Translations under genes and position numbers: made by a program | The notes under the pieces: model-generated | Databases searched by the model: none | What the model saw: only the letters and a program-made list of their open reading frames with translations | What the model was told of the DNA's origin: nothing | Origin: Adiantum capillus-veneris | Taxonomy: Eukaryota > Streptophyta > Polypodiopsida > Polypodiales > Pteridaceae | Direction: 5' to 3' | DNA: 64,000 nt | Assembly: GCA_014529385.2 (NCBI GenBank) | Contig: CM043962.1 | Span: 45,947,598 to 46,011,597 of the forward strand | Shown here: positions 44,441 to 56,589 of the stretch, piece after piece | Layout of the letters: each line of letters begins with the position of its first letter | How positions within the stretch are numbered: the first letter of the stretch is position 1

Positions 44441-45069
44441 TTGGGCTTGAGAAACTCTATAAGGAGGTTTGTTAGGCGGTGAACTTCCTGGTTATCATTA
44501 CCTCGTTTAGGAGGTAGCTCACAAGGGATGTCGTCAATAAAAACATCTTGAAACCCCTTGAGAAAATTGGATAACTCTAATTCCTTTTGGTTGCTTTTAT
44601 TTTCTTTTGCTAAAGCATTAGGTTCATTTTGAGAATCTTTAACAAAAATCATGTACACGGAAATAGAGCTCTTTATTGACTTGTTGAAAGTTGGTGTATG
44701 TACAATGGGAATAGTGTTACCCATTTCCTTAGCATCTATATACATGTCTTTTTCCCTGAACTTAAAGGAGATTCTTCTTTCAGGAAATTTAACATTGGCA
44801 GCCAGGCGGTCAAACCATGGTGCCCCTAGGATCACATCCTCATGCTTGAGAGGATAGATAAAGAAGTCCTCTTTGTCCACATAGCTTTGGACATGAAGCC
44901 TCAATTTCCCGATTAAGGGAGTGACTGAAGCTTCTTGCCCCTTGAAAGCACTGTCTGCGGGTAGGACATCTCCCATCTCGTAGGCTTGTATGCCTAGCTT
45001 GGTGGCCAACTCTATAGATATAAAATTGTGAGTAGAACCAGGGTCAAAGAGAATAAAAGCATCATGTTC
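44407..45069 (-). pseudogene. Aspartic protease of G2
   Basis: FDPGSTHNFIS at about 45050-45015 (D-P-G in place of D-S/T-G, as in some Del/Tekay-like elements), then VILGAPWFDRLAANV, the conserved ILG strand. It runs to 44407, where a frameshift separates it from RT. Lineage is suggestive only. Confidence 0.8.
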
Positions 45070-46683
45070 TCATACCTTTCCCCAAGCATGGCATAGAGGA
45101 GATCCTTTGTGATAAGTTTGGTGAGTCTCCTCCTCTTGGATTTCAACCAAGGTAGCTCTAGGAGGATCTTGGCGGTTGTTCTTTTGGGGACAAGCGCGGT
45201 ACGCACGCCCTTGTTCGCCGCACTTGAAACACCGGTTATCCTTACGATAACACTCAAGCTCTTCAGGAGAGAGTTTGTTTTTACCTTTGTAAACTCCCTT
45301 CTCTTTAACTTTGGCTGAGTTGCCCTTAGGAGACTTTTGGACATTGTCCTTTCCCTTAGGCTCATTGGAACCCTTGTTTTCCGTGGGCTTATTATTTCTG
45401 TTAGCCCCCGTTTGGAAATTGATTTGAGAGGCCACCATAGTATGGTGTATTACCGCCGATATGGTACGTGGCCTTTGGGAGTTGACATGCTCCGCCATTT
45501 CTTCGGTTAAAAGCCCACACAAAATTGCTGCTTTTTCTCTCCAAAATCCAACTTTTTGAAGACAGTGGCTTTGAGTTGTAGGTCCCAAAACTTGTCTACA
45601 TATTTGTGGATGGATTCATAGGAAGAGAGCTTTAAGCTTCGCCATTCGGTGAGTAATTTGTCTTTGGCATCGGTGGCCAAAAACTACTTCATAATGGAAT
45701 CTCTTAAAGCTTTCCATGTTCGCGGAGCTTCACCATTGGCTCGTAGGCTAGACCACCATTGTCTCGCGGACTTTTGAAAGTGCATAGCTACATGGCGTAG
45801 CTTAGAGGACTCTGTGAAGCCCTCATCTCCAAACGCCACATCAAATTGATGGATAAAGGCCAAGACTTAGTCCGTAGCACCAAAGGTGCTATCATAGGTA
45901 AGGAAAGAGATGCTCTTCTCTCCCTCTTTGAACTTCTTCAGCTTGGACGACCTCTTCCATGCGTCATAGGATTTCCTATGGCCTCTTCTTTTTGATGGTT
46001 CAAAGGTTGCACCATCACTTTCTTCAGAAGGTGAAGAATTTGAAGAAGGTGGAGAAGAGGGTGACCTCTTTCTCACCTTTTTCTTGTCTTGATCTTCATC
46101 GTCTTCACCATCACTTTCATAAGAGGAAGAGGATGAATAAGATGGAGAAGAGGGTGTCCTCTTTCTCACCTTTTTATTCTCTTGCTTTTTATCATCCCTC
46201 TTTGAATTAGGGTGTGGAGAAGGGTGCGATGGTCTTCTCCGCTTTGGTGGGGCTGATGGAGAGCGTTTAGCCCGCTGTCTTTGTGGAGCCATCTCCGCCG
46301 AGGTGGCGGGAGACTCACTTATTTCTCGTTCCTTTGGTGGAGGCTCTTGAGTTCTCCTTTGGGAAGGAGATGCATCATCAAGAAGTAAATTCTTGAGCCC
46401 TTCATATGGATTCTCTTATTCTTCCTGAATCGGAGAGAGACCTCTTTTGGAAGTCTCACAAGGAGGCTCTAGGTGTTCTCTCATCATGGTGGTGAGCTTG
46501 GAGAATCCCGTGATGAGCACGGAGCTGCCGTTGCACTTCACTTTGGAGAGATGGATTGCCCATGGCTTGTTGAATCCTAGAAACAAGATAGTTAACAAGC
46601 ATCGGAGCATCATTAGTAGCTTGCTCATTAGCAAAATCAAAGTAATCAACATTAATTTCACTCTCTTTACTATTGTCAGCCAT
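45070..46683 (-). pseudogene. gag of G2
   Basis: Starts MADNSKESEINVDYFDF at 46683. A frame change leads to a Lys/Arg/Ser/Pro-rich and acidic domain (46292-45867), then the capsid core (WWSSLRANGEAPRTWKAL) with two stops, and a final frame from 45588 with a zinc knuckle CFKCGEQGRAYRACP, where the usual His is Arg. Frameshifts at about 46450 and 45590. Confidence 0.85.
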
Positions 46684-47087
46684 TCTAACAACTTTAAGGT
46701 GTAAACGTTTTAGGTGTACTTTGGCACTTCAAGCCCTAGTTGATACTCCTCTTTACCCCTTTAGAAAAGTCACTCAAGCTACTGTACTCGTGGCTCGAAT
46801 ATCATTAATTGCAAGGAATACAAGAGAGGGTCGTTCAACACCAAAACAACATCGGCTCCTGTCAAGCTTCTAATAGCTCAATAGTGGTTAAGCCGTAGGC
46901 AAGCCCCGTAGGACTCCACTATTAAGACCATAGCTCTCGACGGTGATGCCCCGTTAACTGCACGAAGGCAGGCGCACTGCAAGGCTGAAAAATTCCTATT
47001 CTACTTACTCACGGGCAATTAATAATACCAACCATTTATAGCTAGCTTGAGGACCTCCCTTCTTGAGCAAGAAAAGAGAAACCTTGT
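46684..47087 (-). other. Leader of G2
   Basis: About 400 bp between primer site and gag. No coding sequence supported. Confidence 0.6.
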
Positions 47088-47099
47088 GCTCTGATACCA
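47088..47099 (-). other. Primer binding site of G2 (initiator Met tRNA type)
   Basis: Minus-strand TGGTATCAGAGC, 1 nt inside the 5' LTR. It is complementary to the 3' end of plant initiator methionine tRNA, the common primer of plant copia and chromovirus elements. Confidence 0.92.
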
Positions 47100-47100
47100 A

Positions 47101-48689
47101 TGTAACCTTTAATGGCCTAAGAACTTGTGTGTAGCGGAAATTAGCATGAACATAGTGGGCATTTCATTAGAATAGATTCCTAATGAGAATTACAAGAGTG
47201 CTTGGGTGGAGAGAGCAACAAAAAGCATAAAACCTAGCTAGATAGCATGAACAATACTTTCAAAAGAGAGAGAAATTAAGCTATTGACAACAATTGAGGA
47301 CCGGATTTTCATGGAGCCGGTCCCCCCTCCAAAAGGCTTTGTATTATGGTTTCTCCCATCAAGAGAGACATTGTACAATACAATTCTCTGTGTTCCTTCA
47401 AGACTAGCTAGTGCAATGAAGATGAAATCTTCATGCACTAAGCAAAACACTTAGCAAACACATCATCAATTATCCTCGGTCTCAGACACAAGACCTCACA
47501 CACCTTCAAAGATGGTGGGAGCTAGCAGGGTATGAGAGTAGATTGAGAGGAAGAAGGAGTATCTTATGAGAAATATGTACATCTCCTCACATAATCACTC
47601 ATATTAGCATAGCTTAGCTTAGTAATTATCATGGTAGAGCATATGAGCATGCATTTAAACTTGGCTCTTGGTTGGATTTTCATCACAAAGCCAAGAGTTG
47701 TTGGTGTAGGCCTCCCTTCTCCCAAGCTTGGAGTAGGTGGTAAGCTTTCCATTAAAGCTTGAGAAGGGGAGAGAGTCTTCTTTACTTCACACATGAGATT
47801 GTGTGAGTGTGTGTGTGATAATGCCTTCCAAAAATCAGCCCCCTCTCTCTCTTGGACGATCCCTCTTGCTATTTGCACTTGCTATCCTCTCATTGGACCT
47901 CCCTAGGGCTAGCCAATGACAATTAAGCAGCATAAGTGATAGCCTTCTGACATGTGTCCCCCTTTCCCCTTTTGTGAGAGCTTTAGATAATTTAATAATT
48001 CAACTAAACTCTCATTGGACCCCTTTGCCTCCTGGCCAATAGGAATCACGCAAGCCATTGGGTTGTTGAATGCTCATTGGACCCCTTGGGAGACTGTCCA
48101 ATAGTCTTCTAGAGGACTTAATTCTCATTGGTTCTTTTATTAAGTGTTTTTAAATTAATTAAACTAGATTTACTGTAGCCTAATTCTCATTGGTCCACCT
48201 TCAAGGCCATCCAATAGGAATTGGGTACACCTTGTGGGCATCTGGCCTAGGGAACTGACATGTGTCCCTCATTCCCTTTGTGTAAAGGAATCTTGTGTGT
48301 GTCTGTGTGTGGCTTTATCTCTCATCTCCTACAAGCTAGGCTTGCCCCCTCCTATGTAGGGATTTGAAAGACTTTTTTGGACACACACACAGCATCCAAT
48401 TTCCCTATGGTTGACCTTTGGACACAACCTTTGAATTTTGGAACCTTAGCATTTTGGAAGTCTTAATGGGCTGAACCTTAGGGTCTTTTTAGCCCATTGT
48501 TGCACATGGATCTTTTGCAGATGGCCCCCCTTTTGGATCCCTATTTTCCACCCTTTGGATCCCTACTGTGGCCGGTCTGCTAGCTTAACCAATATTCTAG
48601 CTTTTTCTCCCCCGGCACTTCCCCATATTAAATGATCAGTTTAAAATGAGAAAATCATTTAGGAGAATTAGATATTGATTATTATGACA
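47101..48689 (-). repeat. 5' LTR of G2
   Basis: 1589 bp, plus-strand ends TGTAACC and TATGACA. The inner edge abuts the primer site and the outer edge abuts C1 RT (AATCCGGC). Confidence 0.92.
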
Positions 48690-49241
48690 ATCCGGCTTGC
48701 GTTTCAACTTGTAAACCCACTTCGTACCAATGGCCTTTTTGCCAGGAGGGAAATCACATAAAGTCCATGTGTCATTTTCTATAAGTGCATCATATTCTGA
48801 TTGCATGGCAGCCATCCAATTTTTTGAATTCTGTGCTTCATCAAAAGATAGAGGCTCCTCAACATCATGTAAGCTAGACACACCCAAATCATAACAATCT
48901 GATGCATAAGATGCATGGTGAGAGCCTAAACGAGTACGACTAGACAAAGTTGCATCCAATTTACTGTCACGCAAAGTGTGCACTAGCCATTTTGGCATAC
49001 TGCTAGCCTGCTCATTTTCAACCCTTTCCTCATCAAGTACATCATGTACATTTGCATCAGTAATAGGCTGATCTATAACATTTTCAAAAACCCCCATAGG
49101 CTGTACATTTGCCTCATTGGAACTTACATTTGTATTTCCACCACTGAAAAGAGGCAACAAAGTGTCATAAATGTCATGTGAGCTTACATTACTGTCTCTA
49201 GTACATGACGGCAAGGGCTGAACAGAATCTTCCACAAACAC
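48690..49241 (-). pseudogene. C1 reverse transcriptase, N-terminal part
   Basis: Linker then copia RT start: DEAQNSKNWMAAMQSEYDAL, TWTLCDFPPGKKAIGTKWVY, KLKRKPD, where G2 cuts it. The frame runs from 49241 and is continuous to the insertion point. Confidence 0.88.
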
Positions 49242-49244
49242 TAC

Positions 49245-50387
49245 ATCCCGTGAAACCAGAAAACGCTTTGTTTACGGATGATATAACCTATAACCTTTGC
49301 TTTCAGCACTATACCCAACAAAAATACATTTGACAGCCTTATCATCCAATTTTTTGCGTTGTGTTTGTGGCACCAAAGCATGTGCCAAACAGCCAAAAAC
49401 ATGCATGTGCTCAATAGAAGGCTTTCTATCATGCCATGCTTCATATGGAGTAATAGACTGCAAATCTTTCGTAGGACACCTGTTAAGTACATAACTGGCA
49501 CACATGATGGCCTCAAGCCAAAAAGAATGCGGCAAAGCTTGAGTTTTGACCATACATTGTGCCATTTCCATCAGTGACCTGTTTTTCCTCTCAGCAACAG
49601 CATTTTGCTAAGGTGTATAAGGCATTGTACATTGGTGTTTTATCCCACGACTAACCAGAAATGCATTGAATTCATGAGACATATACTCCCCCCCTCGATC
49701 AGAACGGAGGGTGCCCATAGTACATTTCGAGACATTTTCAGCCATAGCCAGAAATTGTTTGAAGCACATAAAAACTTCGGACTTCGCTTTAAGCGAAAAT
49801 ACCCATGCATGCCTGGAGTAATCATCAATGAAAGTCACGAAGTAAAGGTAATTGCCCAAGGACGAAGTTTGCATGGGCCCACAAACATCACTATGCACAA
49901 GCTGCAACCTGCATGTGGCCCGAACTGAACCATCCTATGGAAACTTAGAACATTGCATCTTACCCAAAATACAGCCTTCACAAACATGTTTGACAGGTGC
50001 TTCAAGAGGCGGCAAAGAAGCAAGCATATCAGATTTCTGCAAACGCAGCAAAGTGGAAAAATTCAGATGACCAAAACGTGTATGCCAAAGTTTTGCATCT
50101 GAAATAGCCCTTGAATCTGCAACAGCATTTGGAAAATTTTGTCCACACTTGTCATAAAAAGTTAGCTTATACATCCCACGGCACAAAAGGCCAGATGCAA
50201 CAATTTCATCACCAAAACTGAGATCATGAACTGTACATCTGTCATCCACAAATTTGACTACAAGTCCAATTCTAGCAAGTGCAGATATAGACAAGAGATT
50301 CTTCTTGATCCCAGGTACATAAAATGCATCAATAAGTGTGAAGGAACTACCATTTGCACAGCAGTAAGCACAATCTTTCCAACTCAC
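49245..50387 (-). pseudogene. C1 integrase
   Basis: GAG-pre-integrase and HHCC finger (LWHTRFGHLNFSTLLRL ... HVCEGCILGKM, about 50095-49955), stop TAG at about 49933, then the core: LVHSDVCGPMQ (D), TFIDDYSRHAWVF, LRSDRGGEYMS (D), AVAERKN (E) after a TAG at about 49610. FWLEAIMCASYVLNRCP and the KCIFVGYSAESKGYR end follow. A stop at about 49274 ends it. All three catalytic residues are visible. Confidence 0.9.
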
Positions 50388-51595
50388 TGAACCGGATAAG
50401 AGGCATTGTTGGCACAGGTGACTGAATTCCCATGAGGGACAGACTCGAGAGAGGTAAACAATTCACGATGTGAGGTAATGTGCTTTGTAGCACCACTGTC
50501 GAAATACCACACATGTGAATCTGTAGCAACAACTGACAAGCATGCATCATGGACAGCATGATTGTAAGTGAACTCTGCGCTAAAATCCCATTCTGCATCA
50601 ACATCGGCAACACAGTCTCCTTTCACAGAAGACTCGACAATGGTTGCATTTGTAGTGGAACCAGCATTTGCAGTGGAACCACCGTCTTTCTTCTTAGCCT
50701 CTTTGTCCTTCAACTTAGGACACGACTTGATCAAATGATCATTAGCTTTACAATAATGGCAACGGATATTCTTTTTGCCCTTATCACCAGAATTGCCAGA
50801 CGAAGTGCTGCCAGCAGAAGCATTGGGAACAGAAGTTTTGCCACTCGCAGCAGAACCATAAGAAGTGGTTTCATTGTTGTTACCACCCTTTCTTTGAGAA
50901 GCAATAAAAGCATGTTCAATTGCACGCTGTCTAGTCCTGTTTTTTCTGGAAAGTGACTCTTGCAACAGCAATGTGCATAATGCATCAAACTTGACAACTT
51001 CTAGATTTCCTTGGGTCATAAGTCTCCAAGTACTAGCCAAAGTCTGGTAAGAATCTGGTAAGGCATCAAGAACAGTCTGCACAAGGGAACTGTCTGAAAT
51101 GACTTCACCTGCAAAAAGCTGCTCATTGATATCCTTGACACTAGCAGGGAAAGTGTCCATATCATCTTCCTCATGCATAATCTTCGACTTCAGCTCTTTA
51201 CACAGCAAAGCAATTTTAGCCTCATTGCGACTTGCATAAAGACCAGCCAAAATATCCCAAGCGTGTCTTGCAGATTTTGTTGAACGGATGTGAGGAACAA
51301 TGGTGCACTTCACAGAAAACGCAATCAATGCATGAGTCTGCGCATCCTTAACATCCCAACGAGCTTGTTCTGCCATAGGAAAAACAACTCTAACAGCAGC
51401 AAGACCTGCAACATCCTCAACATCGCCTACATCCTCAGAACCAGGACATACATCAATGCCCTGCACAATGTTCCAGACACCCTTTGACACAAGAACATGT
51501 TGCATCATATAACCCCACATAGGGCACTTGTCCCCATCCAACCTGTCCTCAACAGCAAACATCTTGAACACATCTGTGTTGTTGTTGGCAACCAT
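50384..51595 (-). pseudogene. C1 gag and protease
   Basis: Start MVANNNTDVFKMF at 51595, chosen because it begins the copia gag homology (an upstream in-frame Met at 51733 lies in leader-like sequence). Copia capsid region (KSARHAWDILAGLYASRNEAK), zinc knuckle CHYCKANDHLIKSCP, then protease WYFDSGATKHITS at about 50505-50467. Open for over 400 codons; a frameshift at about 50385 separates it from integrase. Confidence 0.9.
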
Positions 51596-52089
51596 GGTAA
51601 ATGCTGCACCTGATGTGAGAATTGCCCAAAAATAGGAGAAACAGAGCGGGAAAACACGTGTTATATATAACAAACCGTAGAAGACTATAAGGCACCTGTT
51701 ATGCAGAAAATGGCACTTACAGAAATTCTGCACAAATGACGAAATAGCCTATGCAATACTGCCTGTAGTGGAAATGGAGGCCGAAATGAGCCCGAATAAA
51801 AAATCTGAGCAGACTAATCTCTATGAGCTATCCCGAAATTTTTGTCGACCTGCGAACGCTTGCCAAAGCTCACTGAAATCGAAGAAAGTGAGCAGGCGTG
51901 TACTAGAGCTGCTGACATCATGTTAGTACACAAATCACCCGTGACGCACATTTAATCCGCAAGGTGCTCAAAACAAATGTTTCTATGCTCGCTGGATCCA
52001 TGTTATTTGGCAAGTAGCAAGTACTGCTCATGTTGTGCCCATCTCAATGCCCACGGGCCATATGAACCCCATCGTCATGCACATGGAGG
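51596..52089. other. Upstream region of C1
   Basis: Contains TTATATATAAC (about 51660-51671), possibly the C1 promoter TATA region. No match to the partial 3' LTR at 37317-37403 was found, so a 5' LTR cannot be delimited. No primer site recognised. Confidence 0.35.
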
Positions 52090-52207
52090 AATAATAAGCC
52101 GTTCTGTGGCATCGTGTGCCACGGAGCAACTTTTGGAAGTTTGATCGAGTCAAACTACCAAAAGTCGCTTAGTGGCGCACGGGGCTGCGGAACAGCTTGT
52201 TATTATT
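52090..52207. mobile_element. 118-bp foldback (MITE-like) element
   Basis: Arms AATAATAA...AAGTTTGA (52090-52143) and TCAAAC...TTATTATT (to 52207) pair over nearly their whole length around GATCGAG. The inner 32 bp match at 27 positions. No coding capacity. No target duplication seen. Confidence 0.65.
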
Positions 52208-53600
52208 ATGGATAAGAGATATGTACATTTATTACTCAAGTGCTCATTACGAGCTATGGTCATTTATGCCGGTCAGCCAATGTGTATTCATTTTTTAGCA
52301 TTAAAGAATTTATAAATAAATTGCTCAGGTTGCTACATAGCCCTTTGATAGCAAGAAGCAACATATCTATCATTAATATGAAGATTTCTATGGAATTATG
52401 TCAAAAATTATATCATAAATGTGTAGCTTTTTAGAGAAGAATAGAGGATAAAGGATTTTTTACAAGAACTAGATGAATAGCGCATGCCTAGTGGCTAGTG
52501 TCGTAAGAAACATTGCCAAGAGACAAAATCGGGAAGAACAACAAGAAGATGGAATAAAAGGCTTAAAAGACCCTCGTAGATTATTCCCCTACCTTCATAG
52601 GTAGGAGAGGAAGCATACTTCATTCTATTTTCTTAACTCTTATTTAATTTTTGAATTTTTTCTCCAATTCTCTCTCTTTCGCATGGGAACTTGCCCCACG
52701 ATGGGGGGACCAGAGAGCAACAAAAGGGGTGTGAACATAAAGCTAAGTTGAAGAAAACGCAACAGAAGTACAACATGATAACAAGCAGGCTTGCAGAAAT
52801 GTGTCATCGTCGGCACAAGTGCCTGACGTGGGCCAACAACATTGACATGCATTGTCCCTACACCACTCCCAATCTCCAACCCCACCACCTCCAAGCAGTC
52901 GCACTCCTCTGTCGTGCAGCAACCCGTTAAACAACACCCAGCATGATCAACATGGAGACGTTTGGGCATGCATGAGGTGGATTTAGTTAAACAATCTCTC
53001 TCTCTCTCTATCCCTCACTCTCCAACCATGTGGCCGGTCATTTCCTGTAGCATGTTCACCAACAACTCTTTCTCTTTATCCCTCTCGTTCACCTATCAGG
53101 CATGCAGACCATCTCTCTCTCTCTCTCTCTCTCTCGACTAGTTGCCAAAATGCTCTTTTTGTTATGTACACACATGCACAAGAGCACATGTATCCAATCT
53201 AGTTGTTTCTCTCTCTCCCCTACTCGTCTGCAAAACGGACGTTCTCTCTCTCTCTCTCTTAGTTGCAGCCACCCCCTTTTTTCACGGCCAGCACTTTCCT
53301 CTCGCTCTCAGCCAGTAGACAAACTCTTCCTCCTCCATACTCTAAATCGCGCCCGCCAACCTCAACAAGCACATGTTGTTTTGTGGCGGAAATTGACTGG
53401 TACCCCATGCAGATGAGCAGATAAAGACGCCAGTCAACTCACAAACCAACTCTTTCTCTTTCTCTCTCTCTCTCTCTCCCACAGAAAGACATAGCCCTCA
53501 ATATTGTGTGTTGCACCTCATCTAGCTTATCTCAGAAGCTTTGTCTGCACAAAACTTGAATTAAAACTCTTAACAGAAAGATCAAAACTCTCAACTCGAA
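52208..53600. other. Intergenic stretch with CT-rich microsatellites
   Basis: No supported gene. Pyrimidine runs at 52998-53010, 53113-53135, 53241-53260 and 53457-53478. Confidence 0.5.
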
Positions 53601-53610
53601 GAAGAAGAGA

Positions 53611-53879
53611 AATGGTAACCGATGACCCATTTTTAGTGAGATGGGGCCTTCATGACTTTCTTGAGGGTTACTCCGATTATTCTAGTTCAATAGTTGGCAG
53701 AACAAGCATTCAAACCAACACCCACACATGCACAGAGTATTGCAAGAGGAATTGTCTGACGAGGGGTCTGAAAGAGCACAAGACGAGTGGGCAGGACCCT
53801 TTGCAGATATATGGTCAGCTGAAGGGGCAACCCAAAATGACTATGATCCAACATTGAATTGCGATAATGATACCCAATA
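53611..53879 (+). pseudogene. Possible coding remnant, unrecognised
   Basis: From ATG 53611 one frame reads MVTDDPFLVRWGLHDFLEGY. From about 53735 a different frame reads VLQEELSDEGSERAQDEWAG and on to NDYDPTLNCDNDTQ before TAG at 53877. The acidic, Trp-containing composition looks protein-like and the two parts could be joined by a frameshift or intron. No family recognised. It may be an exon fragment of a host gene or chance. Confidence 0.25.
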
Positions 53880-54085
53880 GTGAGGGTGTTTTGGAGATTT
53901 CAAATGATTTTTCTACTTATGCTGGCAAAGTCAAAAAAACAGAGGTGAACGTTGTCGTGCTGTGGCACGTGCATAGTGGGAACGGAAGCTAAGCCCTACA
54001 ATATTATGGATTTTATGTGTATGTCTTAAGTGTGCATAAGTATATGTATTTTCTATTTAGCATGCAAAAAGTAGTCGAAGTCTGA
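53880..54085. other. Spacer before G4 LTR
   Basis: No feature recognised. Confidence 0.4.
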
Positions 54086-55760
54086 TGTGTCACTCTTGTT
54101 GGGAATGGGCTTCGTCCTATGATCCCAGGCTTCTTTGTGAACCTCTTCTTGGAGCCATGATGAAATGAGCCTATAAAACATACCTCCTATCTACTAGGCA
54201 TCGTAGGTGGCATATGACATGTGTAGCATGGCCAAAAGTGGCCTTAGTCATAGTATACCGCATGAGGTGTCATTCTACACATAGTAGGTGCACTTTGGAG
54301 TGATTATGGTCTTAGTCATAGTATACCCCATGAGGTGTCATTCTACACATAGTAGGTGCACTTTGGAGTGATTATGGACCTAGAAAAATCCCTTAGAAAA
54401 GTGGTTACGAGTTTGTTTGATGTCATCCATGATGTATGCCAAGATCCCTTTCAACTTTTTATGAAGATACTTTATAGACATGTTTCCACCATATCTCAAC
54501 AACTCTTGGAGGCTTAACCCTTGACATGTGACGGCAAGGAGAAGATACTTGGAGAAAGATCTAGAACAAACTCTAGATATTTCTTAAAGAGAAAGATCTA
54601 GAAACTTTGAAGATAATTTCAAGAGATTTTGAAAAGATAGACACTTGTCACACAAATCCCTTGGATATTTCTAAGCAAATATCTTCGTCAAGGGGCAACT
54701 TCACCTATAAAAAGAGCCTCTTGTCCCTCACTTGGACATCAAGCAATCAAGCGCTCAAGCAATCCCCATAATCAAACCACTCTATCAAACCATGACCCAA
54801 CCTCCTAGCCGTCTCCTTGAGTGAAACTTTCTCTCAATTTCAGCCCAACATATCTTAAGCTTGCTACTTCATGCCTCAAGCCTTTTATCTCCTCACTTGT
54901 AATACTCATACACTCTATGCAACCTTCTTTCATCAATAAAGACGCATTGTTGGTGGCTCGCAAACGGTGTTGGGTATTACTACTCATCTTCTACTTCATC
55001 AAGTTGGCTACAAGACCACAAAGTCTTGAGGTGTGCTTCACTTCTTTGGCTTGAGCTTGTGTGGGTCTTTGTGTTTTGGTTGTCTCTCTTATCTCTTTCC
55101 TCCATTGTTGGACTGCTTTCTAAACTTTCTTAGATGAATAATCCCAATGGTGTAACCTTTCAACCCTTCCACTTTGTGCAAAATATTAGGATTAATGTTT
55201 GTATTAGCCATAAAATCCACTTCCAACAGAGAATTGTGTTACTCTTTGGCTGGAAAAATTGTGAGAAGTTCTTCTTTCTCCACGTCCTCTTTTTTTTCCC
55301 CTACTAGACTACTCTAATTCTTTTGATGTGCACATATTTATTCTCCTCTAGGGGTTGAGTCTTGCTTTCTTAATATTACTATGAACCAAGAAGACTTGTA
55401 CACACGGCTCACTCTTATCACTAGGCAAAACATCTACATCTTTGGAACCAGTTACAGTTTCAAAGAACCATTTGCAGTCTATTTGGAGCACAACGACTTG
55501 CTGCTAAAAATGCATCAGTGAACCCTTTCATCTTACCTTCGATTAGATACGATCAAAGCCTTGATGTTTTCATCTTTGTTTTGTTTTGAGGGTTTCATGT
55601 GTGCGTATGTGTGTGTCTGCGTGTAAGATTCCAATGGCTACACAATGTATTTTCTACAAACACTAAGCTTGCTTAAGTGAAAGCCTTCACAGTCTCCCCC
55701 ACAAACCCTCACAGCTAGAGGCCGGCGCCTTCCTGGCAAGACCGCCAACTCTTTGACACA
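54086..55760 (+). repeat. 5' LTR of G4
   Basis: 1675 bp, inferred from ends TGTGTC and GACACA and from the primer site 5 nt inside. A TATA-like TATAAAAAG lies at 54710-54718. The partner LTR is beyond the window, so the outer edge is provisional. Includes a 68-bp tandem duplication (54243-54310, 54311-54378). Confidence 0.6.
54243..54378. repeat. 68-bp tandem duplication in G4 LTR
   Basis: Two copies starting CTTAGTCATAGTATACC, differing at about one base, so the duplication is recent relative to the decay of the element. Confidence 0.9.
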
Positions 55761-55765
55761 CTTTC

Positions 55766-55783
55766 TGGTGAACCCGACGCGAA
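55766..55783 (+). other. Primer binding site of G4
   Basis: TGGTGAACCCGACGCGAA just after the LTR. The primer tRNA is not assigned. Confidence 0.6.
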
Positions 55784-55809
55784 GTTTGTCATGGTGAGTT
55801 AGTGGGGAT

Positions 55810-56589
55810 ATGCAAGCTACTACAACCATGGGTGATCATCATCCGTAGCAACAAGGTATGCCTTTTGATCCCGCTACAATGCAAATGTTTCAAGCATTTT
55901 CCTTGTTTATGCAACAACAGCATGCTACAGAAAGACGAGAAGTGTCAGCAACCAAAGCTATTCAAGCAGTGGTGCACAAAATGGATCAATTTAATGGGAA
56001 AGATGTGAGAAAGTATCTTCGTGGCTATGTAAAGGAGATGGAGTTGCATCATGTGCCAGAAGATGAGATGCTCCAAAGCTGTGATCTTGTTGTGACTCCT
56101 GAGATTAGAGAGCATGTGAGAGGAATCAAGAATGAGCATGGAAGAAATTGGGAGGAGTTCAAGCTAGCGATGAAGGAGGAGTATTTCATGGAGGACTCTG
56201 AGAGAATAACAAAAAGAAATTTCCTGGAGTGGGTAGCCAAGCCAAAGGAGGGGCTCTCTCCAAAAGAGCTACTCAGGGAGTTTGAGCGACGACATGCTCA
56301 ACTCACAAGGACAAATAAGGCCACACTCGACTCGGAAAAGACAGAGCTCTTCTTACAAGCAACAGGAAAGGAGCTCCAGGAGCAATTGAAGCTACTTCTT
56401 GAGGACAAAGATGCTGAGCAGGGACTCAAGACAGATTGGAACGAAGTTGAAGCTGCTGGTTCATTACTTGCCAAGCGCAAAAGGAGATATGATAAGATGG
56501 TTGTTGGTAGTGCACCATCTACCTCCACAGATTCTGAAAAGATGTTAAAGCCTCTTCCTTTATACTTCCAAAAGTTGATGATGCTGTAA
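55810..56589 (+). pseudogene. gag (capsid part) of G4
   Basis: Likely start MQATTTMGDHHP at 55810, stopped by TAG at 55846 (probably CAG in HPQQQG). It reopens to MPFDPATMQMFQAFSLFMQQ and runs to 56589. Capsid-like helices include YLRGYVKEMELHHVPEDEML and FLEWVAKPKEGLSPKELLRE. An alternative start at 55858 would avoid the stop. Confidence 0.8.

Larger units (their letters stand above)
38653..48689 (-). mobile_element. Ty3/gypsy chromovirus G2 inserted in C1
   Basis: 10.0 kb on the minus strand: 5' LTR, initiator-Met-tRNA primer site, gag, protease, RT, RNase H, integrase, chromodomain, polypurine tract and a shortened 3' LTR. It interrupts C1 between KLKRKPD and TAFLNG of RT. A solo LTR (41371-42842) sits within its integrase. 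All frames are broken. No target duplication remains because the left end is deleted. Confidence 0.9.
37317..51595 (-). mobile_element. Ty1/copia element C1, split by G2
   Basis: Gag, protease, integrase and the start of RT at 51595-48690; the rest of RT and RNase H at 38652-37479. The order PR-IN-RT-RH is copia. The chromovirus G2 (38653-48689) sits between. The left end is cut by G3. A matching 5' LTR was not found right of gag, so that end is probably truncated too. Confidence 0.85.
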
